Source of the DNA: Uranotaenia lowii
Taxonomy: Eukaryota > Arthropoda > Insecta > Diptera > Culicidae
NCBI RefSeq assembly: GCF_029784155.1
Contig: NC_073692.1
Coordinates: 425,425,324 to 425,489,323, forward strand
Direction: 5' to 3'
Length of the DNA stretch: 64,000 bases
In this document: in pieces, positions 46,861 to 59,337 of the stretch
Numbering within the stretch: the stretch's first letter is position 1
How the letters are laid out: every line of letters starts with the position of its first letter
The notes under the pieces: generated by a model
Database searches by the model: none
What the model saw: the letters and a program-made list of their open reading frames with translations, nothing else
Told to the model about the DNA's origin: nothing
Program-made: the position numbers and the translations under genes

Positions 46861-49082
46861 TATTCGGTAGTTGCCCTTTAAACATTTTTGTTAACTTTAT
46901 TGCGTGCGCCGATCGTGAGATTGTCTTGAGTCCTGCCTGAGCTAGCCGAAGGCCTAGTTTCAGTGTGCTCGCAGATTCTAGTCTCTCTCATGGGTGATGT
47001 TGGGAATCAAAAAATGTTTTTTTTTTAAATATTGGTGCCAATTTTGACAGGCGATGATTTTCGTTTATTTAGGATAAAAAATTGGAAAAAGACAATCAAT
47101 GAAAAACTGCACGAATATCAATGCTATAAAGCTTGATCGGTGTCTCTCATCAGTGGTTTAAGTTGAAAAAATTTCAAGGTTTTCCATGTTTTGAAATTTT
47201 TGTTTTTGCCTTAAGCACAAAACTAATACAGACGCCGTTGAATTTTGGCAACACACCCTAACAATTGGTGTTGTAAAAACCGAACGGTTTTATTTCTCAA
47301 CTTTTTTTTACTTATTACTACAAATAAAATATTATTGTTATTCTTTACGTAATTTTTAGTCATTTATTTTAATTTTTTATCATGTTATTTATGCATTTAG
47401 CACTGTGTTTGTTCGTGTTTTATTTTTAACGTTTGCTTTTTGATTTATTAGCATTTTTTTCATGGATAATCATTCCATTCTAATTTTTTGTTTATATTTA
47501 TTTTTAAATATTATGAAATTTTCATCTTTTTGTCAATTTATAGTTGATATTTTTTGGAAAATATTTTTGTTTTTGTTGTTGTATTTTCGGCATTAAAGAT
47601 TGTAAAAACATATTTATGGTGTTTGTCTAAATTATATTGCTCCTGTTATACCGAAAACTACCGGGTAAATTTATTTAAAAAAATCATTCGATTTTGGTAC
47701 CTGTGCCAAAACAGGATGTTGCCAAAAACGAACGTGATCTGCATAAAAAATATCCAATGGACGCTTTTTTTGAAAGAATTATGCTTTTGGTGCATCTTAG
47801 GCACTATCAACTTAACTAAAAAACTGCCGAATTCGAAAAATTTATCGAAAACGGGCTTTTTAGATAAAAAAAAATCATAAAACGTTTTTTAAGCTTTATT
47901 TCATTACTTTTCCAAATCAAAACCACTGCATTTAGCAGATCATCCAAACCAATTCCTTCGCATGACTTCAAAGGAACACGAAGGTCGTCTCTATTCTACT
48001 CAGGGTACTTAGCGCACTGCAAAGTTCTCAGTAAGTAGTCTCAAAATATTGGCAACTGTGCTAATGAACCTCACTTACCTTCGATAAATGTATCCAATTC
48101 TTCCAAGCGATCCATCAGAATAAATGATTCCTAGTTGAGCGAGACAAGAAGGAGCACTTGTTCAGGTCTCAAAAGCCCAAGCAATTGCGTGCCTACAAGT
48201 GCTTTTTGGCCAGTCGAACGCGTTCACAAACTTACGTGTGCGAGAGTATTTACCTATATTGAAGTGCCCTTTTCCTTCTTGTTGTCGATTGCGCGCTTAG
48301 CCCCAAGGACAACTTGCCGAAAAGAATCCAAATTGCATCACTACTGAGAAGGGGCTTCAACTTCCAACCTGATTGACCGAGTTTTTTTTAACTGCGTGAG
48401 GCGATCTTAATGATCCAAACTTGGTTATTGCCAATCGGAAAAAATTGAAATCTGCCGCCAACAAAACCTTCACCGAGTCAATTGGCTATAAATCTATCTC
48501 CGTGGAGAGTTGATTGCCTATAATTTAGTTGTAAAATTTCTTCTGGTCACCCCGAAAAATACTCGAATGTACTCATTCGGTGATTTCGGACAAAGAGGAG
48601 CCAAAGTAACAATTCTGCGTAGTTAAGTTAATTATTAACTGTCAATTGGAGTAAAATTACCGCTGATGAAAGATCAACACAGAATGGACGTATTACTTCT
48701 AATTATAATAACCAACTTCTGCAAGCCCGAAACAAAAGCTACTGGATGGCGGCCCAGAGAAATCGATAATGAGCTACATTTTAAAAGTTGATAAGGTTAC
48801 ATTATGCAGAACGATGAGCCCGCAAAGACCATAAACATGGCCGGGGTCGGTTCCGGATTTTGTTCCTTTCCTACGTCCAAAGAAGGAGAACAGTGGCGCA
48901 TGTGAATAATTATGATACAAATTCATAATGAATGATAATTTATGAAAACGTCCAGCATAGTTAGTCGGGGCAATTTTCAGGTCTGCGTGCGATCGATAGC
49001 CGAAGTTCCAGCGACCGACAAGTGGAGAACTCCGGTGGATTCCGCCTAACAACCTGCGCAAGCAAGTACCCTCTCAATCTCT
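46861..49082. other. Spacer between RTE leader and duplication arm B
   Basis: AT-rich to about 47930, then GC-richer to 49080. Open frames (47554-47880 plus, 48774-49061 minus) show no domain. The sequence adjoining arm B on its left should correspond to what is hidden in gap 2 if the duplication continues. Confidence 0.4.
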
Positions 49083-49850
49083 AGCTGAGGCGCCTCTGGT
49101 TATAATGCTTGTTGGTCGTCCGTCGGTTGGACTCTCTTGTCTATCTTCATTTGGCTTTCAGGGGGCTTGGTTTTCGTTTTGTGTAAAGCAGGAAAATGTA
49201 CAAGGCAAACACCCGAAGGCGGACAGCAGCGGAATGAACGGGTTGGCCCACACGATGATGATGATTCCACGGGAGGAAGTGCTCTTGCTTCCGCGGGTGA
49301 TTTTGCTGATGTTGATGCTTCGTTACATGTGAAGAGATGAGCCCTCAACTCCATACCTCCAGCCAATCATGAGATGATAATTTGCGACCCTGTTAGACGG
49401 ATGGACGAGATACCTACTACACATAAATCATCTAATTAAATTATTGGTTTCGGATTGAGACTTGCAGCAATCATCTTTTGATAAATGATACCTCGGGTAG
49501 CTACTTTGGCATGCATGCAACCTTACTCGTGCTTCCTGTCGGTTGACAAACTTCGGCAGGATTTCAGCAACATTGATATTGAGATTTAGAATTCACCTTG
49601 AGCTAAACAAAATCATTTCAACTACCTATGAGGATAGTTTTTTTTTATAATACAGTGTATTCCACAGTGAGATACCGTTTAACATTTCACGGAATGAAAT
49701 TACATTTAACGGTAGGTTAAGTCGGACAAATAAGGGAAAATTTAAACTGTTCAGCAAAGCGCATACAAAATGCAGAGTTTTTTTTTGTGAAACACATTTC
49801 TTCGATACGCAGCGTCAGCATGAAGCCAAGGTTCTGCTCGCATCAGTTGC
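49083..49850 (-). repeat. Inverted duplication, arm B
   Basis: The reverse complement of arm A (43300-43984). It starts AGCTGAGGCGCCTCTGG, the mirror of the last bases before gap 2, and proceeds outward with high identity to about 49580. Weaker identity continues to about 49840 (CTGTTCAGCAAAGCGCAT). Confidence 0.9.
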
Positions 49851-49867
49851 CTAACTTTAGGCATGTG

Positions 49868-49975
49868 TAGGACCTGTATTTCGCTTTTATTTATACAATC
49901 TAAGCTGAATTAGAGGTCTTGAAAATCCTGTTTTTTTTTCTTCGAAGTGTCATGATTTTTGAAAAAGCACCAAAC
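49868..49975 (+). repeat. Fragment shared with the hAT-type MITE interior
   Basis: TATTTCGC...TTATTTATACAATCTAAG, GAGGTCTTGAAAATCCTG and a TTCTTCG-AGTGTC-TGATTTTTG block match 60985-61085 inside the hAT-type MITE. No terminal repeats were found here, so it is a fragment or an older relative. Confidence 0.6.
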
Positions 49976-51689
49976 ATTGCTGCTACTAACGTCTGTGTTC
50001 ACTCGACCGGGATTCTGATACTGCTGTAGAGACGCAGACAAAGTAACGATAACAACTGAATCAAGTTGATCGGAATGTTTACTGATATATAAAACTTTTT
50101 ACGTTATTTTTGCTGTAGAGTAGGCATCTAACGATAGATTGTCATTTTCTTTTTTTTTTCGCTGCGTTTTTGTTTTAATTGTTAATCAAAACCTTAACAT
50201 TCCTGCAATGGCAAATAAGTTTTTACGTCAGGGTAATACATTATTCGTATTGATTTTCTCTATGAAACGTTTGTTAAATAATTTAACACCAAGATTTCGA
50301 TAAAAAAAAGAATCACGATCCTAGGGAAAATATAACATAAAGAAAATTTTACATCATTTTACTCTCTACCTGGCCATATAACTAATACGCTTAATACATG
50401 GCCGTAGGAATGGGGGAGGAGGGTTTGATGATTAAGCAACCCCCATGAGAGATCTGAAAAAAAACGAGCGTGGTATACTACTGTTCACTCAAAACTCGAA
50501 ATTCTTATTAAAATTTGAATGATGATGTAGGGTTGTTTGTTTGATAGTAACAAATTTGACTCAGAACTGATATCAAAGTATCGAAAACTAGTCATCAATT
50601 TAAAATTATACTACAGTTTAAAAAAAATCATCTATTGATAGAAACTAATTTTTTAATCTTAATATTTAATTTCAACAAGATTTGCCTCTTTTCAGAGGTT
50701 CTGATTCAAAATTGTACTTCTGTTTTCAAATCTCGGATACTGTTTCCAAATTTGGATTCTTGATATTCATTTCGATTCACCATTAGAAATTAAAAATAAA
50801 GAGTTTTATCGTAATCTTGACTCAAATTTGGATTTGTAATTCACACAGAATATGATTCACGATTTTCGAAACACATATTCATTTTTAATATTTGGAGGAT
50901 AATTTTCGATTGTGATAAAAATAATATAAGAAACCATCCTGAATTGTTGTTTCTTATTAAGATTCAAAGTTTTAAAACTTATTTCTTTTTCAGAGTTCTG
51001 ATTGAAACCAAAAACTTCAAAATTTGGTCTTTTCAGAACTATTTTTCAGAGCAGGGAATTTCCGGGCATTTTTTGATAACTTGTAACAATTGTTACCTAC
51101 CTGATTTGAATTTAACATTAAAAAAATCCAGATAATATCCAGGCAAATCTGAGCAAATTTCAGGCCAAAATCCAAAATAAAATAAGGGGAATTTGCAGAA
51201 AAAATATTTGTAATTAAATTTATTTTTCATTTTGATGAAATAAATTTTGAAAAAAAAAATACTTTTTTGGACGTTTAAGTCAAAACAGAATGAGAGATAT
51301 TTGTTTAATTTATCAAATAAAATTGATAAAGCTGGCCAAAATCTGGGCAGTTTTCTTCAATATCCGGGCATCCGGGACCGGCCGGACTTGTCTTGAAAAT
51401 TTCATTGCAAAAGCGGGCAAGGCGTGATTGGTCATAACTGAGTAGATTTTGGAAACAAATTTCAATTTTAGTTGTGAACTGGAATTTAGATTTAGAAACA
51501 ATGTTGAACCTCGAAAACAGACCCAAATTTAAAATTGCATGCAGATTCAATATTCAGATTAAGAATTGATATTTAAAATTAGGATTCAGATTGATCCGGA
51601 AATGAGTTATGCAATTAATGTAGAAATTAAGCCAGAGATTAATTATTTTGATTGTTAATTCAATTTTAAAATTTCTAATTTGTTATCCA
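49976..51689. other. AT-rich spacer with MITE-like fragments
   Basis: No gene recognised. Words such as TTTCCGGGCATTTTTTGATAAC (51058) and GGGCATCCGGGACCGGCCGG (51365) resemble the interior of the GGTTGCCAG MITE at 58657-59337, so 51040-51420 probably holds a decayed relative without ends. Confidence 0.45.
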
Positions 51690-52079
51690 AGTCAGTTTGT
51701 TTCTCTTGGTCGTCTCAGCGGCTTCTGGTTTTCAATTTCCCCCCGATCCAAACTTCTTGGCTGTCGATAAACGTTCCCCAAAAACTTTAATTACCTTTGT
51801 AACGGTTGATTTGGTAACTTTTAGCAATTTTGCCAGCTTTGCGTGCGAGTAGCTCAGATTTTCGCGATGCGCTAGCAAAGTTTTGATACGTTGCTCTTCT
51901 TCCTTGGACGGCATTTTGGCAACTGAAGAGTGAATTCCCAAATCAAAATAGGACCAACATTCTACAAACACACACCTTCAAATTGAAGGGTATTCAGGTT
52001 TTATTCAGGTTTTTTAAATGCAAAATTGAAAGAAATACGTCTAGTTGATATTGACCAAATTATGACCGTATCACCCTTT
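51690..52079 (-). mobile_element. Mariner-family (ITmD37E-like) transposon, truncated 5' end
   Basis: On the minus strand the element starts near 52079 with AGGGTGATACGGTCATAATT, which I recognise as a mosquito mariner terminal repeat. After a leader, a reading frame begins at 51914: MPSKEEEQRIKTLLAHREN, then AKLAKLLKVTKSTVTKVIK, the helix-turn-helix DNA-binding part of a transposase. After GSGGN an in-frame TGA interrupts, and KPEAAETTKR is readable beyond it. Homology ends around 51690, so the catalytic D,D,D part and the other end are gone. The family normally cuts and pastes at TA. Confidence 0.8.
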
Positions 52080-52370
52080 AATTCATGAAAACGCTGTTAT
52101 TGCTCGGCAGATTAGCATCATCATCAGGGAGTTCTAAAATTATTTTACTGTAACTAAATTATGCCAAAAAATGAGTTTATCCTACTTGGCAAGCCTACTT
52201 GGCGTTAAATCATAGTTTAGATTCGCCTATATCGATGTGTCAGAAAATATTCATTGTCTTGTTCTTTTTTCTCTGCTTGGTGACACCTTATTGAAAGTGT
52301 TTTAAAATGTTCATCGAATTGAAGAAAAACCCTTAAATTTTCTCAACACAGAGGTCTTTTAAGGAAACAT

Positions 52371-54887
52371 TCCCAAGTAACACACAAAATTCAGATTGGT
52401 TTTAGAATTTTTGAACACAAGTTTATAAAGGACGTATAATATCCATTATTGGTTTAAAAAGCATTTAATGATAACCTTTTAACAACTAGTCTCTAGGACA
52501 TCTACACGCGCATTATATATCCAACTTATATAACAAAATTAAACTTTTGAGATTTGATTTATATTAGGTACTTTGAGTGCCCTATAAAACATTTTTATAT
52601 TTGAAAAGATAAACGATTTAAAAATGTTTAAGTATACCTTCCTATGAACCTGTTCAGATTTATAAAAGCCCTCTCAAACCAATTCCTAGTATTCGTGTTC
52701 TTATACGGTCATTACAAGTTGCTTAGGTTTTAAACATGCAAATAAATAACTTTTCGTGGCGCCTATAAACCGTTTATGAGGAACTAAAACTTCTATACGC
52801 TGTTAAAGTTTTATAAAAGTTATTCGGTCGAATAATTGGCTTACAACAGTCTGTCGTTTCTCAATCGACCAAAATGTCAACAAAGGAAGGTTTTCTGTGG
52901 AAAAATCTGTAATTTTGCATCATCTGAGAAGAATGAGGGGCGAAATTCTTCCCACCAATCACCAGGAACGGCATGCAGAATAATTTATTACCTGATAAGA
53001 GTGCATAATATTGTGGAAGAAACTCAGGTGTAAGTGAAGTATTTTGTTTGTTCTCAGCCGCGGTTTTGTTTTATTTTTTCGCGAAATTCACCAAAATATG
53101 ATCCTAAAATTTTAAAGTGTGCTATACGAAAAAACGTGCATTATGTTATATTTTTCAACTCAATAAAAAAAATGAATAAATGATTTAAAAAATGTCTTTT
53201 AACTATCCGCCAAAAATATTCAAATCATAAAGGTTCTATAAATCCTTCAAAGAAACTCATTAAGCCTGAAGCAGTTTTGAAGGAAAGACTCCAAGAATGT
53301 TATATAACTTTGTCGGTTTATAGAATATCATTCAAGCTTCCTTTTCAAATTCCACACACGTTTATAAGACAAAAAAGTTATTTAAAAGAAAAATAGTTTT
53401 ATTAGAAGTTTTCTGAAAGCAAAATCGTTTTTTAAGAGTTGAATAACGACTTTTATTAATTTCATATATAAGCGCCATTTGTTAGACAAATGATGATGAA
53501 CTTATAAATGATATCTTTCTATTTTAGAGAGTAACTGTTATCCCTTAACCCACGCAGTATAAACTTGGATATCCTTATTGCTGAGAAAAAATTTTAAAAT
53601 TTATTTACAAACCAAAAGATGATTCAATAATTGAAAGCAATATTTACCCGATCTATTTAATTGGATTTTTATTGTTTAAAAGAACGATTTACAGCAGGCT
53701 CATAATTTTTTCCACATTTTCTTATACCTATTTGCGGTAAATTTGAAAGCGCAAGTAAATAAACAGTATGTATTGCGCATTCCGGCTTAGAAAATAGCAT
53801 TGAATTACCTAAAATCAATTAAGGGGGGGGGGGGGGGGGGGGGGGGGGTTAGGGTCTAACACTTTCAAAAAATCGATTTTTTTATTTTTTTATTTTCAAG
53901 TCAATTGAAGCAAAACTGTAGAAACTATAGGCCTTTATCTCCTCCTATCTAATACTGCAACAAAGCAAGAGCAGAAACTTCAAACGCGTTTTTCTCGAAA
54001 GCACATTTTTAAAGTCCGTGGAAATCGTCATTTGAAAACTACTTATCCGATTCTTTTCAAATTTGGAACATATTTTCTACATATAAAATACCAGACCCCA
54101 ACGTTTTTCTTTTTTGTTTTTTTTACTTTGAGGAGATTTTACAGGTGAAAATGGCGGATTTTTTCGTGAAAAATCGTATTTTTTACTTCAAACAGCCACA
54201 AAAATTTCATAAATTTTTATTTAAGTTAAATAAAAACGTTGGGGTCTAGAAAAAACATCTATTAAAAATATTTTGCTCTGATTTTTTGACTTCAGATGAT
54301 TCTGTGCTGAGATACAGTGTCCACCGCAAATCCTGTTTTCTAAAAGGCATCCTCGAAAGTGCTCCGTCACCGGCTCATTTTTCATTATTTTTTCTACGAA
54401 AAAAATTACTAAATGTTCTTTTAACAATGCTTTGTATAATGCAAAAATTTTGAAAACATTTTTTTTTGAACGATAGCTCTAGAAAAAAAAATCGTAAAAA
54501 TGGTGTTTTTTTATAGCCGTTAGACCCTACCCCCCCCCCCCCCCCCCCTTAATCCTATTCGCTTTGTTTTTTCATTTTTTATTTGAATAATATTCAATTG
54601 TTTTGTAAATTATTATTGAATACCCAATTCTAGAGCAGAATTATTTGTAGATGAAAATAATATCATAAATAGGTTTTATAAGCGAAATTCAAACAGAACT
54701 CTAAAAGTTGATTTGGATTGGCAAGGTTTTATTGTTTGCTCTGTAGAACCTACTGCAGAAGGGCCTTTTTGTGCTACTAAGCGTTGTATTGCAGTTTTAT
54801 AGATCCTTACATAACCGGACGCGGTTTTATAGTTTTAATTTATAGTTGGTATGGAGTCCCTTGTAAAACCAACATTGTTACTTGGGA
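52371..54887. mobile_element. 2.5 kb non-coding element with CCCAAGTAACA ends
   Basis: CCCAAGTAACA at 52372-52382 is exactly mirrored by TGTTACTTGGG at 54876-54886, and both ends are flanked by ATT, a plausible 3-bp target duplication. The interior repeats GGTTTTATAAAA-like words in both orientations (for example near 52560, 52810, 53240, 54670, 54830) and has no coding capacity. A 734-bp TTAA-flanked element is nested inside. The superfamily is uncertain; a 3-bp duplication is compatible with PIF/Harbinger, but ATT is not the usual sequence. Confidence 0.65.
53819..54552 (+). mobile_element. TTAA-flanked MITE with poly-G/poly-C termini
   Basis: TTAA at 53819-53822 is followed by 26 G and TTAGGGTCTAAC. 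The other end is GTTAGACCCTA, then 19 C and TTAA at 54549-54552. The inverted ends therefore consist of a long G homopolymer plus TAGGGTCTAAC, with a TTAA duplication as made by piggyBac-type transposases. It is 734 bp with no transposase frame. Internal sequence includes an imperfect repeat of CCCCAACGTTTTT and its complement (near 54097 and 54232). The relic at 25738-26231 has eight C at its end, so tract length differs between copies. Confidence 0.85.
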
Positions 54888-57800
54888 TTCATACTTGCCA
54901 TGGCCAATCGCCGCATTAAAAATAAATTGGTAATAATTTGCAGGCTTAAAATGTTACAGATTCTTCAAAACACGAGTAACGCATGTTAGTCAAATGGGGC
55001 GTTATATGAACATTACCCCTATGGTATGCTTAAGGTTACAGATCAACGTTCTTCTTAACAACTGTTTTGAAGATATCTTGCTCAAATTCGACTTTCATCC
55101 GATTCGATACCAAATAAGCAATTTAAAATTGCTCGGCACCAATTTTGACGTGTTTTGTCCAAGATTTTACTGGAACCCACTCCCTTTAGAGATAAATCTT
55201 TCAGTTAAAGGTAACGTTTTGAAAATCAGAGAGCCCCCTGCTTGAAAACGATCTTGTGATCATCATCCGATAATATTATTTGGTTGAAAATATTCGACTT
55301 CAAAACAAGAAATAGAAGAAAATTAATATTATCGCTTTTGTATTTTTATTTAAAACTTGACAGACCGTTGGCCGAATACCACTATTCGGTACATTTAATT
55401 CGAACTCTAATATCTGCATCTCCATTGAATATGAATTGAATTCTTCTGTTAAGTTTTTTATTTTTTGATTTTAGATTCTTATTCTGGAATCTTTATGTTA
55501 CTTCCAAATTGTTATGCGGGAAATGACTTAATTTTCCATTTACCAGCTCTAATTGGAGTTTCATTTTTGTTGAGTTGATAAACTCTTCCGTGATGTTTGT
55601 ACGTGATGGTTTAACGTGGTTGTAACATTTATTGTTTGAAGGTACCAGAAACTGCTCTATATTCAGACAGAATCGTAATTTCAATGAAACGTACTGAACT
55701 CCTTTGTATGTTGAAAAAAACTATGTATGCTCTGGAACGACAAAAAAAAATCGATTCATATGCCCCATAAAATACTTGACGACTTACTAAGAAAAACTTA
55801 CTCAAATAATTTGCATTAAATATTAATTATGATATGCATGCAATATTTCTTCATACTCAAGATGGAATTTGCTAATTACTATATGATAATTGATCACTGG
55901 CTGCCTTCAAATGAAACCTGTCTTTCATAATGACTCAATTAGCAGAACCCAACCAGCCAGGCTTGGTAGCACCTAGCTAACAACTACAAGACAGCTCAAG
56001 TGTTCTTACATGTTGCAAAAGAACTCTCATCGTCATCGACATGGCTCATCAGCAACAATCGGCAAGATGAATCGCCAATAATACAACAACACTGATTAGC
56101 ATCCACTTCTGGTTGTGCCACTTCACCCGCTATTAGCATATTGGCGCAAAATCATCTCGGCCGTACAAGTGTTAAGTCACATATTAGCGAAAGACGAAAG
56201 TAAGTAACAATCTATGCCTGGTCTTAGCCACCATATGCATTTGTTCGTTCATTCATTCATTCGTTGGTTCCTTCATTCATATTATGGCCCAAAGATGGTG
56301 TTTTCGTATCCATCAACAACCGCAATCTGTGCAAAGGGTTTTACATTCGCAATGTATGTCTAGAGCAAAAATTTACAACCGTTTTGAATAATGCTACATT
56401 AGCCGAGATCAGTAGTAAGACTGCCACCCACCCACTCATTCAAGCAACGAACGAAAACGTGAACGACACGTCTGTTACGGACAGCAGCCCTAAATAGGTC
56501 CAGGCTCAAGTCCGGATTGGAGTCAGCAACAACAACAACAACAATTGGAGACCGGGTGACTTATTCGTTGGCCTTGTCAGCAGAAGGCTTGAGGAAAACC
56601 AGAAGGTTGATTTAGCGAGCAAGAAACTGCGCTGCACCTACACAGACCATTTTTCCGGTTGATTTCATTCCAGTTCGTCGTCAATGGCGTGAGGCTCACA
56701 ACTCACAGCTCTTGTGGATTTGCCCTCTGGGAGTATCTTGGTACCTTCTACAAAGGTATTAGTCTCCTTGTTGTCAGTTTTCAAGGGAGGGCAAACTCAA
56801 TGAGCTCAATCCAAAGATATCGAGTGAGGTTGTATCAATTTCGCGGTTGATTGCCCATTGAAGAGATAGTTATTTTTTGCTTCCTTCTGTGTTGCTGGTT
56901 GCGTTTTCTTCTAGCCATGCATCGCATCGTCTGTGTAGGCATCTCGTGATTCCAGACTGACAACGTTATTGGGAAAGTGAATCCGTCGTGCAACTGTCAT
57001 CTCGGATACTCGCAGATGTGTGTCACTGAGGTGCAGCGCATTAGGCTGGGACCGAAGATTAAGCTCTGGCGGTTAAGCTAATTCATCTCTTCTTAGGGTT
57101 AGAAGGAGTAAAGCACTGTTTTAAAAGAATGAAAGATATAACTTTTAACTATCTACTGCATGGACTATGAATTCGTTGAGTAACAAAAATGCTAACGGAA
57201 ATAACTTTATTGACCTGGAACAATTTGTGCACAAAAAACAAAAACAGTTTTTCCAATAGCTTTTATTATAGTGCAAGAAATTATAATAAATTTTTTTTTT
57301 TTTTAGGTTTTGTAATAGCTTCTTGAAAATTCAGGAAAAAAAAATGCAAAAAAAACGAGGGGGCTTGATTGCAGGAGACCAAGACCGGGCAAACGGGGGG
57401 AGGGAGTTTAGGGGTTTGGGGCTAGTTCTTCTTAATGTTCAACATCACATTTAAAAAGGTTTTGGTAAATTACACAAGGCCTCAAAATTTACAATTTTCC
57501 GAGGTGCAATGAATTTTTAACAAAATTTGGACTGATTTGGGTGCCCTGAATCTAAATATGCAAATTTTCTATCCGCTTTTGTTATTGAAACAACTGTAAA
57601 AAATTATCTTCTTTTTTACAATTTCTTTATTTGAAACGGCTCATACCTTTAGGCTTTAGGGAGCCTTAATCGATTTTAGTTGTTTACAATTGTTGGCTTA
57701 GCTTAACACTTTGTGAGCGAGGAAAGGAAGATAGAAAGGGAAATATAAAAATTAAAAAAAAAATTCTATTTGTTTACTTTCCTCATTTAACAAAAACTAA

Positions 57801-58656
57801 AAAAGAAAATTCAACCTAATTGAATTTCAGTACAAATTTAATCGTTTTACAGGTTTCAACAAACTTGTAAAATAAAATCAATTTTTTTTTTATTTTTCTG
57901 TAGAAATGTCAAAAATTATTGTAACTAATAATATTAATCAAATTTTTAAAACTATCGAAAAAAAATCATCAGCATCAACATATTATTCCCTAATTAAATG
58001 AAGTATAATAAACAAAATCAGAAACAGATTTTATCTTGATTGTAGGTTTGATAGTTAATCAGTTATCAATGGTTGAATTCACTTAAAACTGACACATTTT
58101 ACATCTCTATATCATCAAAACTAAATATGATAGTCCAAATTTGAAAAAAATATTAGATTTCAGAATGTTTAAACCTACCATATCAATCATTGAAACATAA
58201 CCATCATAATACTTTTTCTTTGACTAATCAATTATATTTTATAAATAAGTTTTTATAATGGTAAGACGTGTTTATTAAAAAAAACCTTCTTTAATGGTAG
58301 AAAACTTTCTTTTAAATCTTCATGATTTTTTTTTAATTTTCGAATGAATTCAACGATCGGCCGATACAGGCTTAAGAAAATAGCAAATCTGGGATTTTAT
58401 GTTCCTTCCGAAGGAAATTTCTCTCCATTCTTTACAAATTTCCAGATTATTGGGAAATCTCTTTCCGTTGTCCGATCCCTCTAAATTTAGCAATGGACTT
58501 TGTGCTTAGCCTTGGATCAACTCAACCTTGCAACTTGTAAGATTTTCACAATCCACCTGATTTGGTCACTCAAATATCCATTTACAAACTATCAATAGAG
58601 CGAAGGCTTTTGGAATTATCAATTATTTTCCCTTTCCTTCGCAGAAACTAACTTAA
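54888..58656. other. 3.8 kb spacer, no recognised genes
   Basis: AT-rich to 55880. A moderately GC-rich stretch follows (55890-57100), containing a (CATT)n-type microsatellite near 56250 and a (CAA)n run near 56528, then AT-rich again. Open frames stay below 85 codons and have no domain. ACTATTCGGTACAT at about 55382 recurs at about 13569. Confidence 0.4.
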
Positions 58657-59337
58657 GGTTGCCAGATTGCCTGATTTTATACGGGTTTGCCCGAATATTT
58701 AATTAATGCAAAATTTGGGAACAGTCCGACCCGGCCCGGTTGCCCGGATTTCATTAAAAAAAGCCCAGATTTCGCTCGGATTTTTTCCTTTTGTTTGGAA
58801 AATCAAACAAAAAAAAATCAAATTATAATGTAAAAATGGGCTTGTGATATAGCTCAGTTGGCAAGTCTGTTGTCTCCTGATCCGATGTCCACGAGTTCGA
58901 GCCCAAGAGTAAACATCGAACACAGTTGTACTAGATAAGTTTTTCAATAACGATCCGCCAACTGCAACGTTGATAAAGTCGCGAATGCCATAAAGATGGT
59001 AAAACGACTATAATAGAAACAAAAAAAAAAAATAAAGTAAAATTTTTTATTCATGCCTCTAAAACGATTTGTGTTTTAATTTCTGCAAAAAATAATCATG
59101 AAAAGTTTTTTGGAAGCCTCAAATACGATAAAAAAAACAGTCGATAAATTTTGATAAAAAAAAAACATTTCATTTTTTTTTTTTGCGTAATTTATGGGTT
59201 TTGACAAAACTTGCTCGGATATAACCCTGATTTTGTTTGTCAAATAAGAAATCAATTGACCGGATTTTGACAGATTTTTATATAAAATTGGCCGGGTGTG
59301 TCCGGCTCGGATACATGATTAAAAAATTCTGGCAACC
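58657..59337 (+). mobile_element. MITE with GGTTGCCAGA ends
   Basis: GGTTGCCAGA at 58657-58666 is exactly mirrored by TCTGGCAACC at 59328-59337. The interior carries TTTGCCCGAAT, GTCCGACCCGGCCCGG and, near the right end, GGCCGGGTGTGTCCGGCTCGG, a word set I associate with mosquito MITEs. It is noncoding. A SINE (58839-59034) is inserted within it. The target duplication is unclear. Confidence 0.7.
58839..59034 (+). mobile_element. tRNA-derived SINE nested in a MITE
   Basis: The tRNA-like head has A box TAGCTCAGTTGG (58850-58861) and B box GAGTTCGAGCC (58893-58903), followed by a short body and an A-rich tail. GTAAAA stands at both sides (about 58830 and 59036), a possible short target duplication. 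The sequence departs from a functional tRNA after the B box (no matching acceptor stem), so it is a SINE, not a tRNA gene. Confidence 0.8.

Noticed and set aside
53840..53860. Telomere-like TTAGGG sequence
   Set aside because: A single unit within a MITE end, not a telomeric array; dipterans generally lack such telomeres.
58839..58915. Functional tRNA gene
   Set aside because: A and B boxes are good, but acceptor and other stems do not pair properly and an A-tailed body follows; this is a SINE head.
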